64,000 bases of DNA from Nitrospirota bacterium (GTDB lineage Bacteria; Nitrospirota; Thermodesulfovibrionia; Thermodesulfovibrionales; Dissulfurispiraceae). Location: NCBI GenBank assembly GCA_040752355.1, contig JBFMHE010000001.1:248001-312000 (forward strand), in the 5' to 3' direction. The notes beneath the pieces were generated by a model. It was not told where the DNA came from and searched no databases. It worked only from the letters and a program-made list of their open reading frames with translations. Of the stretch, positions 8,103 to 15,692 are shown piece after piece. A program made the position numbers and the translations under genes. The number at the start of each line of letters is the position of its first letter. Within the stretch, counting starts at the first letter, position 1.

Positions 8103-8888
8103 ATGAGCGATGACCGCATCATAACGCTGACCACCGACTTCGGCCTCAAAGACCCCTTTGTCGGCGAGATGAAGGGAGCGGTCCTGACGATCCACCGGCC
8201 GGCCATTCTTGTGGATATCACTCACGAAATCACCTCGCACGACATACGTGAGGGCGCCTTTGTGATCGGCAGCAGCTACCGTTATTTTCCGTCCGGGACG
8301 ATTCATGTCGCCGTTGTCGATCCCGGTGTCGGCTCCGAACGGAGGCCGATCATCGTCGAGGCTGATGGCCATTGCTTTGTGGGACCCGACAACGGGATAT
8401 TCTCATTCCCCCTTTCTCTCTTCCCTGACGCCAGGGTGTTTCATAGTACGGAGGAGCGTTATATGCTCGCACAAGAGAGCCCGACCTTCCAGGGGCGGGA
8501 TATCTTTGCCCCGGTCGCAGCGTGGCTGGCGAAAGGTACGAAGGTCGAGGAGCTCGGTCCCCGGATCAATGACCCGGAGGTCTTCTCCCTCCCGCTGCCC
8601 CGCATCGAAGGGGAAACCGTAACAGGAGAAGTGATAAGCATCGACAAGTTCGGCAATGCCATTACTACTATAACGAAAAACGATCTCTCCTCGTTCGGCG
8701 ACCGGTACAGCGCAGCGCTCAATGGTACGCCGGTATCGCCGCTGAAGTACTACGGCGAGGCACGGGACCGTAATCTCCACTGCCTCATCAACAGCTCGGG
8801 ATACCTCGAGCTCTTCGTGGCCCTCGGGAGCGCAGCCGCGCTCTTCTCTATCAAGAGAGGCGATCGTGTCGTGGTCCGTCCGGGATAA
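8103..8888 (+). CDS. SAM hydroxide adenosyltransferase / DUF62 family protein
   Basis: The 261-aa protein belongs to the DUF62 family, relatives of the fluorinase and chlorinase that in most bacteria hydrolyse S-adenosylmethionine to adenosine and methionine. Family motifs are TLTTDFGLKDPFVGEMKG (9-26), VVDPGVGSERRPI (71-83), GPDNGIFS (94-101) and GRDIFAPVAA (131-140). The hydrolase triad known from archaeal members is Asp-Arg-His; the Asp and Arg are kept (D73 and R80/R81) but the histidine that normally precedes GRDIF appears as Q130. The enzyme may thus be altered or inactive. It sits 14 bases after pyrD and is the last gene before the thiamine riboswitch. Confidence 0.85.
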   Translation: MSDDRIITLTTDFGLKDPFVGEMKGAVLTIHRPAILVDITHEITSHDIREGAFVIGSSYRYFPSGTIHVAVVDPGVGSERRPIIVEADGHCFVGPDNGIFSFPLSLFPDARVFHSTEERYMLAQESPTFQGRDIFAPVAAWLAKGTKVEELGPRINDPEVFSLPLPRIEGETVTGEVISIDKFGNAITTITKNDLSSFGDRYSAALNGTPVSPLKYYGEARDRNLHCLINSSGYLELFVALGSAAALFSIKRGDRVVVRPG

Positions 8889-8925
8889 CGCGCCCGTCTC
8901 CCTCTATCCCTTTGTAAACATTTGA

Positions 8926-8955
8926 TTGACAACGGACGCGAGGGTATTCTATGCT
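8926..8955 (+). promoter_or_regulatory. Sigma-70-type promoter of the thi operon
   Basis: A perfect TTGACA (8926-8931) is followed after 18 bases by TATGCT (8950-8955, 4 of 6 matches). The expected start of transcription, about 8961-8962, coincides with the 5' strand of the riboswitch P1 helix, so the mRNA would begin with the aptamer. Confidence 0.6.
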
Positions 8956-8959
8956 TTAA

Positions 8960-9056
8960 CTATCCCTGGGGGAGGCTTCAGGCCTGAGAGTTTCCGGATT
9001 GCTGGGAAGACCCCTACAACCTGATCCAGGTAATTCTGGCGGAGGGAGTGGGAATA
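8960..9056 (+). promoter_or_regulatory. TPP riboswitch aptamer (THI element)
   Basis: The region carries the conserved blocks of the thiamin pyrophosphate aptamer in order: GGGGGAGGC (8968-8976), GGCCTGAGAG (8981-8990), ACCTGATCCAGGTAA with following TTCTGGCGGAGGGA (about 9018-9047). It lies upstream of thiS-thiG-thiE-thiC. TATCCC (8961-8966) can close P1 with GGGAATA (9050-9056). CTATCCCTGG (8960-8969) is also a perfect 10-base complement of CCAGGGATAG (9094-9103) in the terminator, giving an alternative fold. High TPP should favour P1 and the terminator and shut the operon off. Confidence 0.95.
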
Positions 9057-9080
9057 CTGCGATAGACGATAACCGAGCGT

Positions 9081-9113
9081 CCTCTATTCCTGACCAGGGA
9101 TAGAGGATTTTTG
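9081..9113 (+). terminator. Intrinsic terminator of the TPP riboswitch expression platform
   Basis: CCTCTATTCC (9081-9090) and GGGATAGAGG (9097-9106) form a stem of about ten pairs including a G-T pair around a short loop, followed by ATTTTTG. It lies between the aptamer and the thiS ribosome site, so it is the likely off-state of the riboswitch. Confidence 0.85.
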
Positions 9114-9129
9114 TTTGAGGAGACTGACG

Positions 9130-9360
9130 ATGAGAGTGACCATCAACGGTGAGGCGCAAGAGACAGCAGCGACGACCGTAGCCGGACTGCTCAGGGAGCT
9201 CAAGGTCGCTCCCGAGAGGGTCGCCGTCGAGGTGAACCTCACGATCGTCAAGAGAGCCGATTTCGAGCAGTATACGCTCAATGAGGGCGATACCGTAGAG
9301 ATAGTGAATTTCGTCGGAGGTGGAGGAGCATGGGAGATGCACTGGTTATCAAGGGTATAG
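9130..9360 (+). CDS. thiS: Sulfur carrier protein ThiS with C-terminal extension
   Basis: The 76-aa protein is a ubiquitin-like sulfur carrier for thiazole synthesis: [10 protein letters not shown] start, [12 protein letters not shown] in the middle and the [14 protein letters not shown] end. ThiS normally finishes in Gly-Gly, whose carboxylate is adenylated and turned into a thiocarboxylate. Here the frame reads on after G63-G66 for ten more residues, [10 protein letters not shown], before a stop. Unless this is a sequencing error, the tail must be removed before sulfur loading, or the protein is non-functional. The start is ATG 9130 with AGGAG 8 bases upstream. It overlaps the start of thiG by 31 bases. 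Confidence 0.85.
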   Translation: MRVTINGEAQETAATTVAGLLRELKVAPERVAVEVNLTIVKRADFEQYTLNEGDTVEIVNFVGGGGAWEMHWLSRV

Positions 9361-10100
9361 AGTTCAGGTCGCGGCTCTGGGTCGGCACCGGCAAGTACAA
9401 GGACTTCGATGAGACGAAGCGCGCTGTCGAGGCCTCGGGCGCCGATGTCGTGACCGTTGCGGTGCGGCGGGTCAATATAACGGACCGGAAGTCCGAGAAC
9501 CTGCTCGATTACATCGATCCCAAGAAGTACAAGATACTTCCCAATACCGCCGGATGCTATACGGTCGAGGACGCGCTCCGCTATTCACGGCTCGCGCGCG
9601 AGGCAGGCGTTTCGGATATGATCAAGCTCGAGGTGATCGGCGATGAAAAGACGCTCTTTCCCGATACCATAGGCCTCCTGAAGGCGACGGAGATCCTCGC
9701 GAAGGAGGGCTTCATCGTATTCCCGTATACGAACGACGACCCGATCATGGCGAAGCGCCTGGAAGACGCCGGTGCTGCGGCGGTTATGCCGCTCGGCGCT
9801 CCTATCGGCTCGGGACTCGGCCTGCGCAATCCTTACAATATAAAGATCATTCTCGAGTTTTCGAAGGTGCCGGTCATCGTCGATGCCGGTGTCGGGACAG
9901 CGTCGGATGCGACGATCGCCATGGAGCTCGGCTGCGATGCGGTGCTCATCAATACCGCAATTGCAAGCGCGAAGGATCCCATCACCATGGCAGAGGCGAT
10001 GAAACACGCCACCCTTGCGGGGCGGCTGGCCTACAGAGCAGGCCGCATCGGCAAGAAGCTCTATGCAACGGCGAGCAGCCCTCTCGAAGGGATGCTCTAA
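9330..10100 (+). CDS. thiG: Thiazole synthase ThiG
   Basis: The 256-aa TIM-barrel enzyme joins deoxyxylulose phosphate, dehydroglycine and the ThiS thiocarboxylate into the thiazole of thiamin. Recognisable family segments are [46 protein letters not shown] (with the Schiff-base lysine), and the phosphate-binding [10 protein letters not shown] and [12 protein letters not shown]. Start ATG 9330 lies just after GGAGG within the thiS reading frame. A dehydroglycine source (ThiH or ThiO) is not encoded in this window. Confidence 0.96.
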   Translation: MGDALVIKGIEFRSRLWVGTGKYKDFDETKRAVEASGADVVTVAVRRVNITDRKSENLLDYIDPKKYKILPNTAGCYTVEDALRYSRLAREAGVSDMIKLEVIGDEKTLFPDTIGLLKATEILAKEGFIVFPYTNDDPIMAKRLEDAGAAAVMPLGAPIGSGLGLRNPYNIKIILEFSKVPVIVDAGVGTASDATIAMELGCDAVLINTAIASAKDPITMAEAMKHATLAGRLAYRAGRIGKKLYATASSPLEGML

Positions 10101-10107
10101 GAGTCGC

Positions 10108-10135
10108 GATGAGTGATGAGTGATGAGTGATGAGT
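10108..10135 (+). repeat. Four tandem GATGAGT units between thiG and thiE
   Basis: Four exact copies of the 7-mer GATGAGT fill 10108-10135, almost the whole gap between thiG and thiE. They contain ATG and TGA codons in several frames, leave no recognisable ribosome binding site, and run into the GTG start of thiE. The origin is unknown; replication slippage is one explanation. Confidence 0.9.
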
Positions 10136-10778
10136 GACAAGGAAACGGTCCATAGAGTTCAGGCTTTACCTGATCACCGATAGAGCGCTGTTTCCCGATA
10201 CAACGGCATTGCTCCGGGCTGTCGAGATGGCGCTGAGGGCCGGGGTCAAAGCGGTGCAGCTGCGCGAGAAAGACCTGCCGACGAGACCGCTGCTCGACCT
10301 GGCGCACCGCATGCGGGAGCTGACGAGCCGGTTCAGAGCGCGGCTCTTCATAAACGACAGAGCGGATATCGCGCTCTGTACCGATGCCGACGGCGTTCAC
10401 CTGGGGCAGTCGAGCATGCCTCCGTCAGCAGTAAGAGGCATTGTCGGAGAGCGCATGCTCATAGGCGTCTCGACGCATGGCGTCGATGAACTCGTTGCTG
10501 CGGAGAGAGAGGGAGCCGATTTCGTTACCTACGGTCCGTTGTACGCCACGCCCTCGAAGCTGCGCTACGGCGCGCCGGTGGGAGTGGGATCACTGAAGGA
10601 GGTCATCGTGCGTACGCCCATGCCGGTGTTCGGCATCGGGGGGATCAAGAAAGAGATGATAAAGGATGTGATGGCGTCCGGAGCTCATGGTGTCGCCCTC
10701 ATCAGCGGCATCCTGGGCGTCCGTGACATCACGAGCGCTGCAGAACAATATCTGAACCTAGTGGGAGAGCGGGTATGA
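10134..10778 (+). CDS. thiE: Thiamine-phosphate synthase ThiE
   Basis: The 214-aa TIM-barrel enzyme couples the pyrimidine and thiazole halves of thiamin. Family motifs are LYLITDR (12-18), VQLREKDLPTRPLL, LFINDRADIALCTDADGVHLGQ and the phosphate-binding VFGIGGI near residue 165. The start is GTG 10134, the only start codon after the in-frame TGA at 10131 that keeps the LYLITDR strand. The tandem repeat in front leaves it without a clear ribosome site. The stop overlaps the thiC start by 4 bases. Confidence 0.93.
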   Translation: MTRKRSIEFRLYLITDRALFPDTTALLRAVEMALRAGVKAVQLREKDLPTRPLLDLAHRMRELTSRFRARLFINDRADIALCTDADGVHLGQSSMPPSAVRGIVGERMLIGVSTHGVDELVAAEREGADFVTYGPLYATPSKLRYGAPVGVGSLKEVIVRTPMPVFGIGGIKKEMIKDVMASGAHGVALISGILGVRDITSAAEQYLNLVGERV

Positions 10779-12061
10779 CGACAAGAATAGAGCAGGCGAA
10801 GAAAGGCACTATCACCGAAGAAATGAGAGCGGTTGCCGCTGCCGAGGGCATCTCTCCCGAACGGCTGGCGATGGATATCGCCGAGGGAGTTACCGTGATC
10901 TCGCGCAATGCGCTCCATGACATAGCGCCGTTGGGCATCGGCAGGGGATTGCGGACGAAGATCAATGCGAATATCGGAACCTCGAAGGACAGGATCGATT
11001 ACGAGGAAGAGCTGCGGAAGCTCGATGTGCTGGTGAAGTACGGCGCCGATGCGGTCATGGACCTCTCGACGGGCGGCGCCATTAAGGATCTGAGGGCGGC
11101 GCTGATCGCCCGATCGCCCGTCGCCGTCGGAACGGTCCCGATCTACGAGGCCGTGGTGAGGGCGGTGGAGCAGTACGGCAAGATCTCGAAGCTCTCTGCC
11201 GACGACCTGTTCGAGGTGATCGAAGACCACGCACGTGCGGGAGTCGACTTCGTTACGGTCCATTGCGGCATTACCCAGAGGGCGATCGCGCGCCTCCGCG
11301 AGGACCGCCGCATTCTCGATGTGGTGAGCAGGGGAGGGGCCTTTCTCCTCGAATGGATGATTTACAACGACAGGGAGAACCCTCTCTATGAGCAGTACGA
11401 CCGGCTCCTCGAGATGTCGAGGAAGTATGACCTGACGCTGAGTCTCGGCGACGGGTTCAGGCCCGGCTGTCTTGCCGATGCAACGGACCGCAGCCAGCTG
11501 GAAGAGCTCCTGACCCTCGGAGAGCTGAGAGACCGGGCGCTCGCGGCGGGAGTCCAGACCATCATCGAAGGTCCTGGCCATGTGCCGTTGAACCAGGTGG
11601 AGCTGAATATCAAGATGCAAAAGGAAATCTGCAAAGGCGCTCCCTTCTATGTCCTCGGCCCCCTGGTGACCGATATCGCCATGGGATACGACCATATCGC
11701 CGCCGCTATCGGCGGCGCCATCGCCGGTGCTGCCGGCGCCGACTTCCTCTGTTATGTGACGCCTGCCGAGCATATCAAGCTGCCCGACCTGGAGGATGTG
11801 CGGGAGGGGGTCATCGCTTCGAAGATCGCGGCGCATGCCGCCGATATAGCAAAGGGCGTTCCGGGTGCGATCGAGAAGGACCGGAAGATGGCGCGCTGCC
11901 GGAAACATCTCGATTGGGAGGGGCAGATAGCGCTCAGTCTCAATCCCGACAAAGTGAGGGAGTGGCGGAACCTCGTGCCGCCCCGGGAGAAAGAGGTCTG
12001 CAGCATGTGCGGCGAGTTCTGTGCCATCAAGACGGTGGAGCGGGCATTGCAGGGGAAATAG
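10775..12061 (+). CDS. thiC: Phosphomethylpyrimidine synthase ThiC (short form)
   Basis: The 428-aa radical-SAM enzyme turns aminoimidazole ribotide into the pyrimidine half of thiamin. Conserved stretches include GLRTKINANIGTS, DLSTGG, FVTVHCGIT, LSLGDGFRPGC and EGPGHVPL. The cluster-binding cysteines are near the C-terminus: C409, C412 and C416 in EVCSMCGEFCAIK, a C-x2-C-x3-C pattern, one residue tighter than the textbook C-x2-C-x4-C of the long proteobacterial form. ATG 10775 overlaps the thiE stop. It closes the TPP-controlled thiS-G-E-C set. Confidence 0.96.
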   Translation: MTTRIEQAKKGTITEEMRAVAAAEGISPERLAMDIAEGVTVISRNALHDIAPLGIGRGLRTKINANIGTSKDRIDYEEELRKLDVLVKYGADAVMDLSTGGAIKDLRAALIARSPVAVGTVPIYEAVVRAVEQYGKISKLSADDLFEVIEDHARAGVDFVTVHCGITQRAIARLREDRRILDVVSRGGAFLLEWMIYNDRENPLYEQYDRLLEMSRKYDLTLSLGDGFRPGCLADATDRSQLEELLTLGELRDRALAAGVQTIIEGPGHVPLNQVELNIKMQKEICKGAPFYVLGPLVTDIAMGYDHIAAAIGGAIAGAAGADFLCYVTPAEHIKLPDLEDVREGVIASKIAAHAADIAKGVPGAIEKDRKMARCRKHLDWEGQIALSLNPDKVREWRNLVPPREKEVCSMCGEFCAIKTVERALQGK

Positions 12062-12094
12062 ACCGCTCCCGCAGAGGTCAGGAGGCCTCAGCGC

Positions 12095-12640
12095 ATGATG
12101 ATCATCACTGAAGATGAATACCGCAGGATGCCCGAGGAGGTCCGGGGTATCTGCGCGGAGAATGAGCATCCCGGGCTCGAGGGGCGGCGGACGCTGCTGA
12201 CAACGGGCGACGGGAAAGAGGCCCGTTTGATCGAAGGTGAAGATCTCATCATTCTGAGAGGACGCTATCTCGGGGAGTCGGCGGAGCAGCCTCCCCTCCC
12301 GGGGCATTTCGTCATTATTACCGAAAACGACGACCCGCACGCCCCAGCCGGCACGCTCGGCGTCATAGAGGGGATCGTGGGGCAGTTCAGCGAGCACTAT
12401 CTGGTCTGCTTCAACCCTCAGCCGGTGCCGCTCAAGGACGACAGGCTCTGCAGCGCTACCGGAAGTCCTACCTACCGGATAAGGGCCCATGAGCTTGTCT
12501 TCACCAAGAGGACCACGTCGCAGATGTTCAGGCGCCGGAGGCCGGGAAGCTCGTGCAGGGAGCTCGGAGAGAAGTATATCGACGAGGTCTTTCTCTTCGA
12601 GCTCAAGACCTCGTTCGAGAAGAGAAGGGCAGGCGCATGA
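12095..12640 (+). CDS. Hypothetical protein, unknown function
   Basis: I do not recognise this 181-aa protein. It has no signal peptide or membrane segment and is rich in charged residues. The middle (about 45-125) alternates short hydrophobic strands, as in EDLIILRGRYLG, GHFVIITENDD and VEGIVGQFSEHYLVCFN-like strands, suggesting a small beta barrel; the C-terminal 50 residues are basic and helical. The start ATG 12095 (ATG 12098 next) follows CAGGAGG (12078-12085 region). It may be carried on the thiamine transcript, 33 bases after thiC, but nothing in it points to thiamine. Confidence 0.7.
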   Translation: MMIITEDEYRRMPEEVRGICAENEHPGLEGRRTLLTTGDGKEARLIEGEDLIILRGRYLGESAEQPPLPGHFVIITENDDPHAPAGTLGVIEGIVGQFSEHYLVCFNPQPVPLKDDRLCSATGSPTYRIRAHELVFTKRTTSQMFRRRRPGSSCRELGEKYIDEVFLFELKTSFEKRRAGA

Positions 12641-12653
12641 AGGCGCCGCCTTT

Positions 12654-13205
12654 TTACCGGGGCTCTCTAAAAAAGATGACCCACTCGTCGAACCGCCTCA
12701 GCTGGGCGTCGCCGTACTGAGCGATAGAGGCGCGCACCTCCTCCAGCGGCTTCTCGTCGCTGAGGCTCTCCTCTCTCTTCGAGTAAAACTTGTCGGCAAA
12801 GCAGATGATCCTTTCTTCAAGGGTAAGCGGAAGCATCTCTCTCCTGGGCAGGGGTAAGCGGTGCTGGTCGATATCCTCGACTGTCAGTCCTGTGCCCACA
12901 TGGCGCTCGCAGACGAGGGCATGCCGGGGAAGGCCCTCCTCTTCGAGCAGGGCCCGGCCGAGGTATCCGTGGGCAATATACGGATTCGATCCGTAGCAGC
13001 CGAGCTTCGGAGCGTCGGTCAGGAAGATGCCTATGTCATGCAGCATGGCCGCTTCCTCGATGAACTCCAGATCGGGGGCATACTCCTTCATCCGCTCCGC
13101 GACCCTGAGCGCCTTGCCGGCAACGAGCCTGCTGTGGTGAACGAGAAGAGAGTACGCCTTCGAGCCCGGGGGATAATAACGTTGTATGAGCTCCATTACA
13201 TCCAT
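12654..13205 (-). CDS. HD-domain phosphohydrolase-like protein
   Basis: The 183-aa protein has the HD-domain metal-binding pattern: an early histidine pair (H23/H24), the signature H56-D57 in MLHDIGIF, further histidines H79 and H102, and a late acidic position in ICFADKFYSKREE. Such small HD proteins are often called putative nucleotidohydrolases; the substrate here is unknown. It is transcribed away from nrdJ and converges on the unknown gene upstream. The ATG at 13205 has no ribosome site in the 25-base divergent gap. Confidence 0.88.
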   Translation of the reverse strand: MDVMELIQRYYPPGSKAYSLLVHHSRLVAGKALRVAERMKEYAPDLEFIEEAAMLHDIGIFLTDAPKLGCYGSNPYIAHGYLGRALLEEEGLPRHALVCERHVGTGLTVEDIDQHRLPLPRREMLPLTLEERIICFADKFYSKREESLSDEKPLEEVRASIAQYGDAQLRRFDEWVIFFREPR

Positions 13206-13230
13206 TCGGATAGTATAGTATAATTCTGGT
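13206..13230. promoter_or_regulatory. Divergent promoter region, possibly leaderless both ways
   Basis: Only 25 bases separate the divergent ATGs of the HD gene (13205) and nrdJ (13231). On the + strand a perfect TATAAT (13219-13224) ends 6 bases before the nrdJ ATG; on the - strand two overlapping TATACT boxes lie 6-11 bases before the HD ATG. No Shine-Dalgarno sequence exists for either gene, so transcripts would start at or very near the start codons. The -35 boxes are not obvious. Confidence 0.5.
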
Positions 13231-14928
13231 ATGGAATTATCTGAAAATGCGATGAAAATACTGCAGGCGCGCTATCTCCTCAAGGATGAGCACGCCCGTG
13301 TCGTCGAGACGCCCGAGCAGATGTTCAGGCGCGTTGCCCGGAGTGTCGCGGACGCGGAAATGCGCTACAGCGACGATGCGCGGTATTGGGAAGAGCGCTA
13401 TTACGAGCTGATGACCTCAATGAAATTTCTCCCCAATTCTCCGGCGCTGATGAATGCGGGCAAGGACCTGGGACAGCTCGCCGCATGCTTCGTTCTCCCT
13501 GTCGAGGATTCGATGGTGAGCATCTTCGATACCCTGAAGAATGCCGCGATGATCCTCCAGAGCGGCGGCGGGACGGGCTTCTCGTTCTCCCATCTGAGGC
13601 CCAAGGCCGATGTCGTCCATTCGACCGGCGGGGTTGCGAGCGGTCCTGTCTCGTTCATAAAGATTTACAATACCGCCACCGATGTCATCAAGCAGGGAGG
13701 CGCCCGTCGCGGCGCGAACATGGGCATTCTCAGGGTAGACCATCCCGATATCCTGGAGTTCATAAGGGTCAAGCGTGACAGCAGAGAGCTGACCAACTTC
13801 AATATTTCGGTCTCGGTCACCGACGCCTTCATGGAGGCCCTCAAGCGGGACGAGGACTATGACCTGATCAACCCGCGCTCCGGCGAGCCTGCCGGCAGGC
13901 TCAGGGCGCGCCTCGTCTTCGACGAGATCGCGCAGAGCGCCTGGGAGACCGGGGACCCCGGCCTCATATTCATCGACAGGATCAACAGGGCCAACCCGAC
14001 GCCCCATATCGGCCGGTTCGAGAGCACCAACCCCTGCGGCGAGCAGCCGCTCCTGCCCTATGAGGCGTGCGTGCTCGGATCGATGAATCTATCGCGATAT
14101 GTGGCCCGGGGAGATATCCTTTTCGATGCCCTCGCGCAGGATGTGAAGACAGCGGTGCGGTTCCTCGACGATGCCATAGAGGTCAACCATTATCCGCTCC
14201 CCGCCATCGAGCGCATGCATAAAGGCAACCGCAAGATAGGGCTCGGCGTGATGGGCTGGGCGGATATGCTCATCCTCCTCGGCATTCCCTATAACCAGAA
14301 GAAGGCGTTCGCGCTCGCCCGGAGGATCATGAAATTCATCCGCGATGCGGCACGCGAGGCATCGGTCGAGCTGGCCGAGAAGCGGGGGGTCTTTCCCAAT
14401 TTCAAGGGCTCCCTTTACGATGCGCCCGGTATGCCCAGAGTGAGGAACGCGACCACGACGACCGTAGCGCCCACCGGCACCATCGCTACGATCGCCGGCT
14501 GTTCGAGCGGCATCGAGCCGCTCTTTGCCATTGCCTACAAGCGATTCGTGATCAACACGGAGCTGCACGAGGTGAACAAATACTTCGTCGCCGTCGCAAA
14601 GGAACGCGGCTTTTATTCCGAAGAGCTCATGCACAAGGTCATGAAGGCGGGGCACCTGAGAGGAATCAAAGAGGTACCGGCGGAGGTGAAGAGGCTCTTC
14701 AGGACGGCACTCGAGATCCCCTACGAAGACCACGTCGAGATGCAGGTGGCGTTCCAGGAATATACCGACAACGCGGTCTCGAAGACGATCAATCTCCCCC
14801 ACAAAGCAAAAAGGGAGGATGTGGAGCGGGCCTATCTTCTCGCCTATGAGAAGGGCGCGAAAGGCATTACCGTCTTTCGTTACGGCGCCCGGAAGGGCAC
14901 CCTGGTCAGGTTCGCGGACGCTGATTGA
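13231..14928 (+). CDS. nrdJ: Adenosylcobalamin-dependent (class II) ribonucleotide reductase
   Basis: The 565-aa protein reduces ribonucleotides to deoxyribonucleotides using adenosylcobalamin. It starts LSENAMKILQARYLLKDE, typical of NrdJ, and carries C86 (AACFVLP), the thiyl-radical cysteine C269 in NPCGEQPL and C280 in YEACVLGSMNLS; C86 and C280 would be the redox pair. The phosphate-binding ATTTTVAPTGTIATIAGCSSGIEP follows. The protein stops shortly after KGITVFRYGARKGTLV, so it lacks the C-terminal cysteine tail that many class II enzymes use for re-reduction. Thioredoxin or a separate partner may act directly. The first ATG after an in-frame stop is 13231, so an unusually short or absent leader is likely. 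Confidence 0.93.
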   Translation: MELSENAMKILQARYLLKDEHARVVETPEQMFRRVARSVADAEMRYSDDARYWEERYYELMTSMKFLPNSPALMNAGKDLGQLAACFVLPVEDSMVSIFDTLKNAAMILQSGGGTGFSFSHLRPKADVVHSTGGVASGPVSFIKIYNTATDVIKQGGARRGANMGILRVDHPDILEFIRVKRDSRELTNFNISVSVTDAFMEALKRDEDYDLINPRSGEPAGRLRARLVFDEIAQSAWETGDPGLIFIDRINRANPTPHIGRFESTNPCGEQPLLPYEACVLGSMNLSRYVARGDILFDALAQDVKTAVRFLDDAIEVNHYPLPAIERMHKGNRKIGLGVMGWADMLILLGIPYNQKKAFALARRIMKFIRDAAREASVELAEKRGVFPNFKGSLYDAPGMPRVRNATTTTVAPTGTIATIAGCSSGIEPLFAIAYKRFVINTELHEVNKYFVAVAKERGFYSEELMHKVMKAGHLRGIKEVPAEVKRLFRTALEIPYEDHVEMQVAFQEYTDNAVSKTINLPHKAKREDVERAYLLAYEKGAKGITVFRYGARKGTLVRFADAD

Positions 14929-15680
14929 TGCTCTTCCTCATTAAAAAAGCGGTGGCTCCCTTCCTCGTCCCTCCCGGGTTCTTTATTACGCTCCTTGCGA
15001 TTTCTGCCGGTTATTTTTTTTACCGGAAGCAGCGGCGGGCGGGAGCGGTGAATCTGCTCATCGCCGCGCTGCTCTGGTCCCTCTCGATCGCTCCTGTATC
15101 GAACGCCCTGCTGCAGGGGCTCGAAAGCGGCTTCTCCCTCCCGAAGGACCCCCACGGAGACGTGATCATTCTCCTGGGAGGCGGTGTCTATGGGAGCGCC
15201 CCCGATCTTACCGGCACCGGCATGCCCTCCGAAGAGATGCTCGGGCGCATCGTCACTGCTGCACGGCTCCAGAGAGGACTCGATATCCCCTTGATCGTTT
15301 CGGGCGGCGCGGTGTATGAGGGCGATAAGGCCGAGGCGCCTATTGTACGCCGCGTGCTCGTCGATCTCGGGATCCCCGGCCGGAAGATCATCCTGGAGGA
15401 GAAGAGCAGAGACACCATCGAGAACGCAACGTATACCGCGGAGCTCTGCAAGCGCTACGGCTTCAACGGGCCTCTCCTCGTAACCTCAGCTTCTCACATG
15501 AGGCGTGCGGTCATGAGCTTTCGCAAAATCGGGCTGCAGGTTACGCCGGTCCCTTCCAATTTCAAGACAGGGAGCGGTGCAGCGTACGGGTGGGAGGACT
15601 ATCTCCCCCGGAGTCTCGAAGGCTCGGCGATTGCATTTAAGGAATACTTGGGATTATTATTTTATACGTTTGCCTATTGA
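14928..15680 (+). CDS. YdcF/DUF218-family inner membrane protein
   Basis: The 250-aa protein begins with two membrane helices (about 7-30 and 40-62) followed by a DUF218 domain: DVIILLGGGVYG, LGRIVTAARLQRG, PLIVSGGAVYEG, and the typical EEKSRDTIENATYTAEL then LLVTSASHMRRAVMSF. Members include YdcF, SanA and ElyC, which act in envelope or vancomycin-resistance phenotypes; the reaction is not established. ATG 14928 is preferred over TTG 14925; it shares a base with the nrdJ stop codon, suggesting coupling. Confidence 0.85.
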   Translation: MLFLIKKAVAPFLVPPGFFITLLAISAGYFFYRKQRRAGAVNLLIAALLWSLSIAPVSNALLQGLESGFSLPKDPHGDVIILLGGGVYGSAPDLTGTGMPSEEMLGRIVTAARLQRGLDIPLIVSGGAVYEGDKAEAPIVRRVLVDLGIPGRKIILEEKSRDTIENATYTAELCKRYGFNGPLLVTSASHMRRAVMSFRKIGLQVTPVPSNFKTGSGAAYGWEDYLPRSLEGSAIAFKEYLGLLFYTFAY

Positions 15681-15692
15681 GGAGGTCCCGTT

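Noticed and set aside
10685-12490. 601-aa reverse-strand open frame over thiE-thiC
   Set aside because: It lies entirely opposite clearly identified enzymes and has low-complexity His/Arg/Leu-rich content typical of antisense frames in GC-rich DNA.
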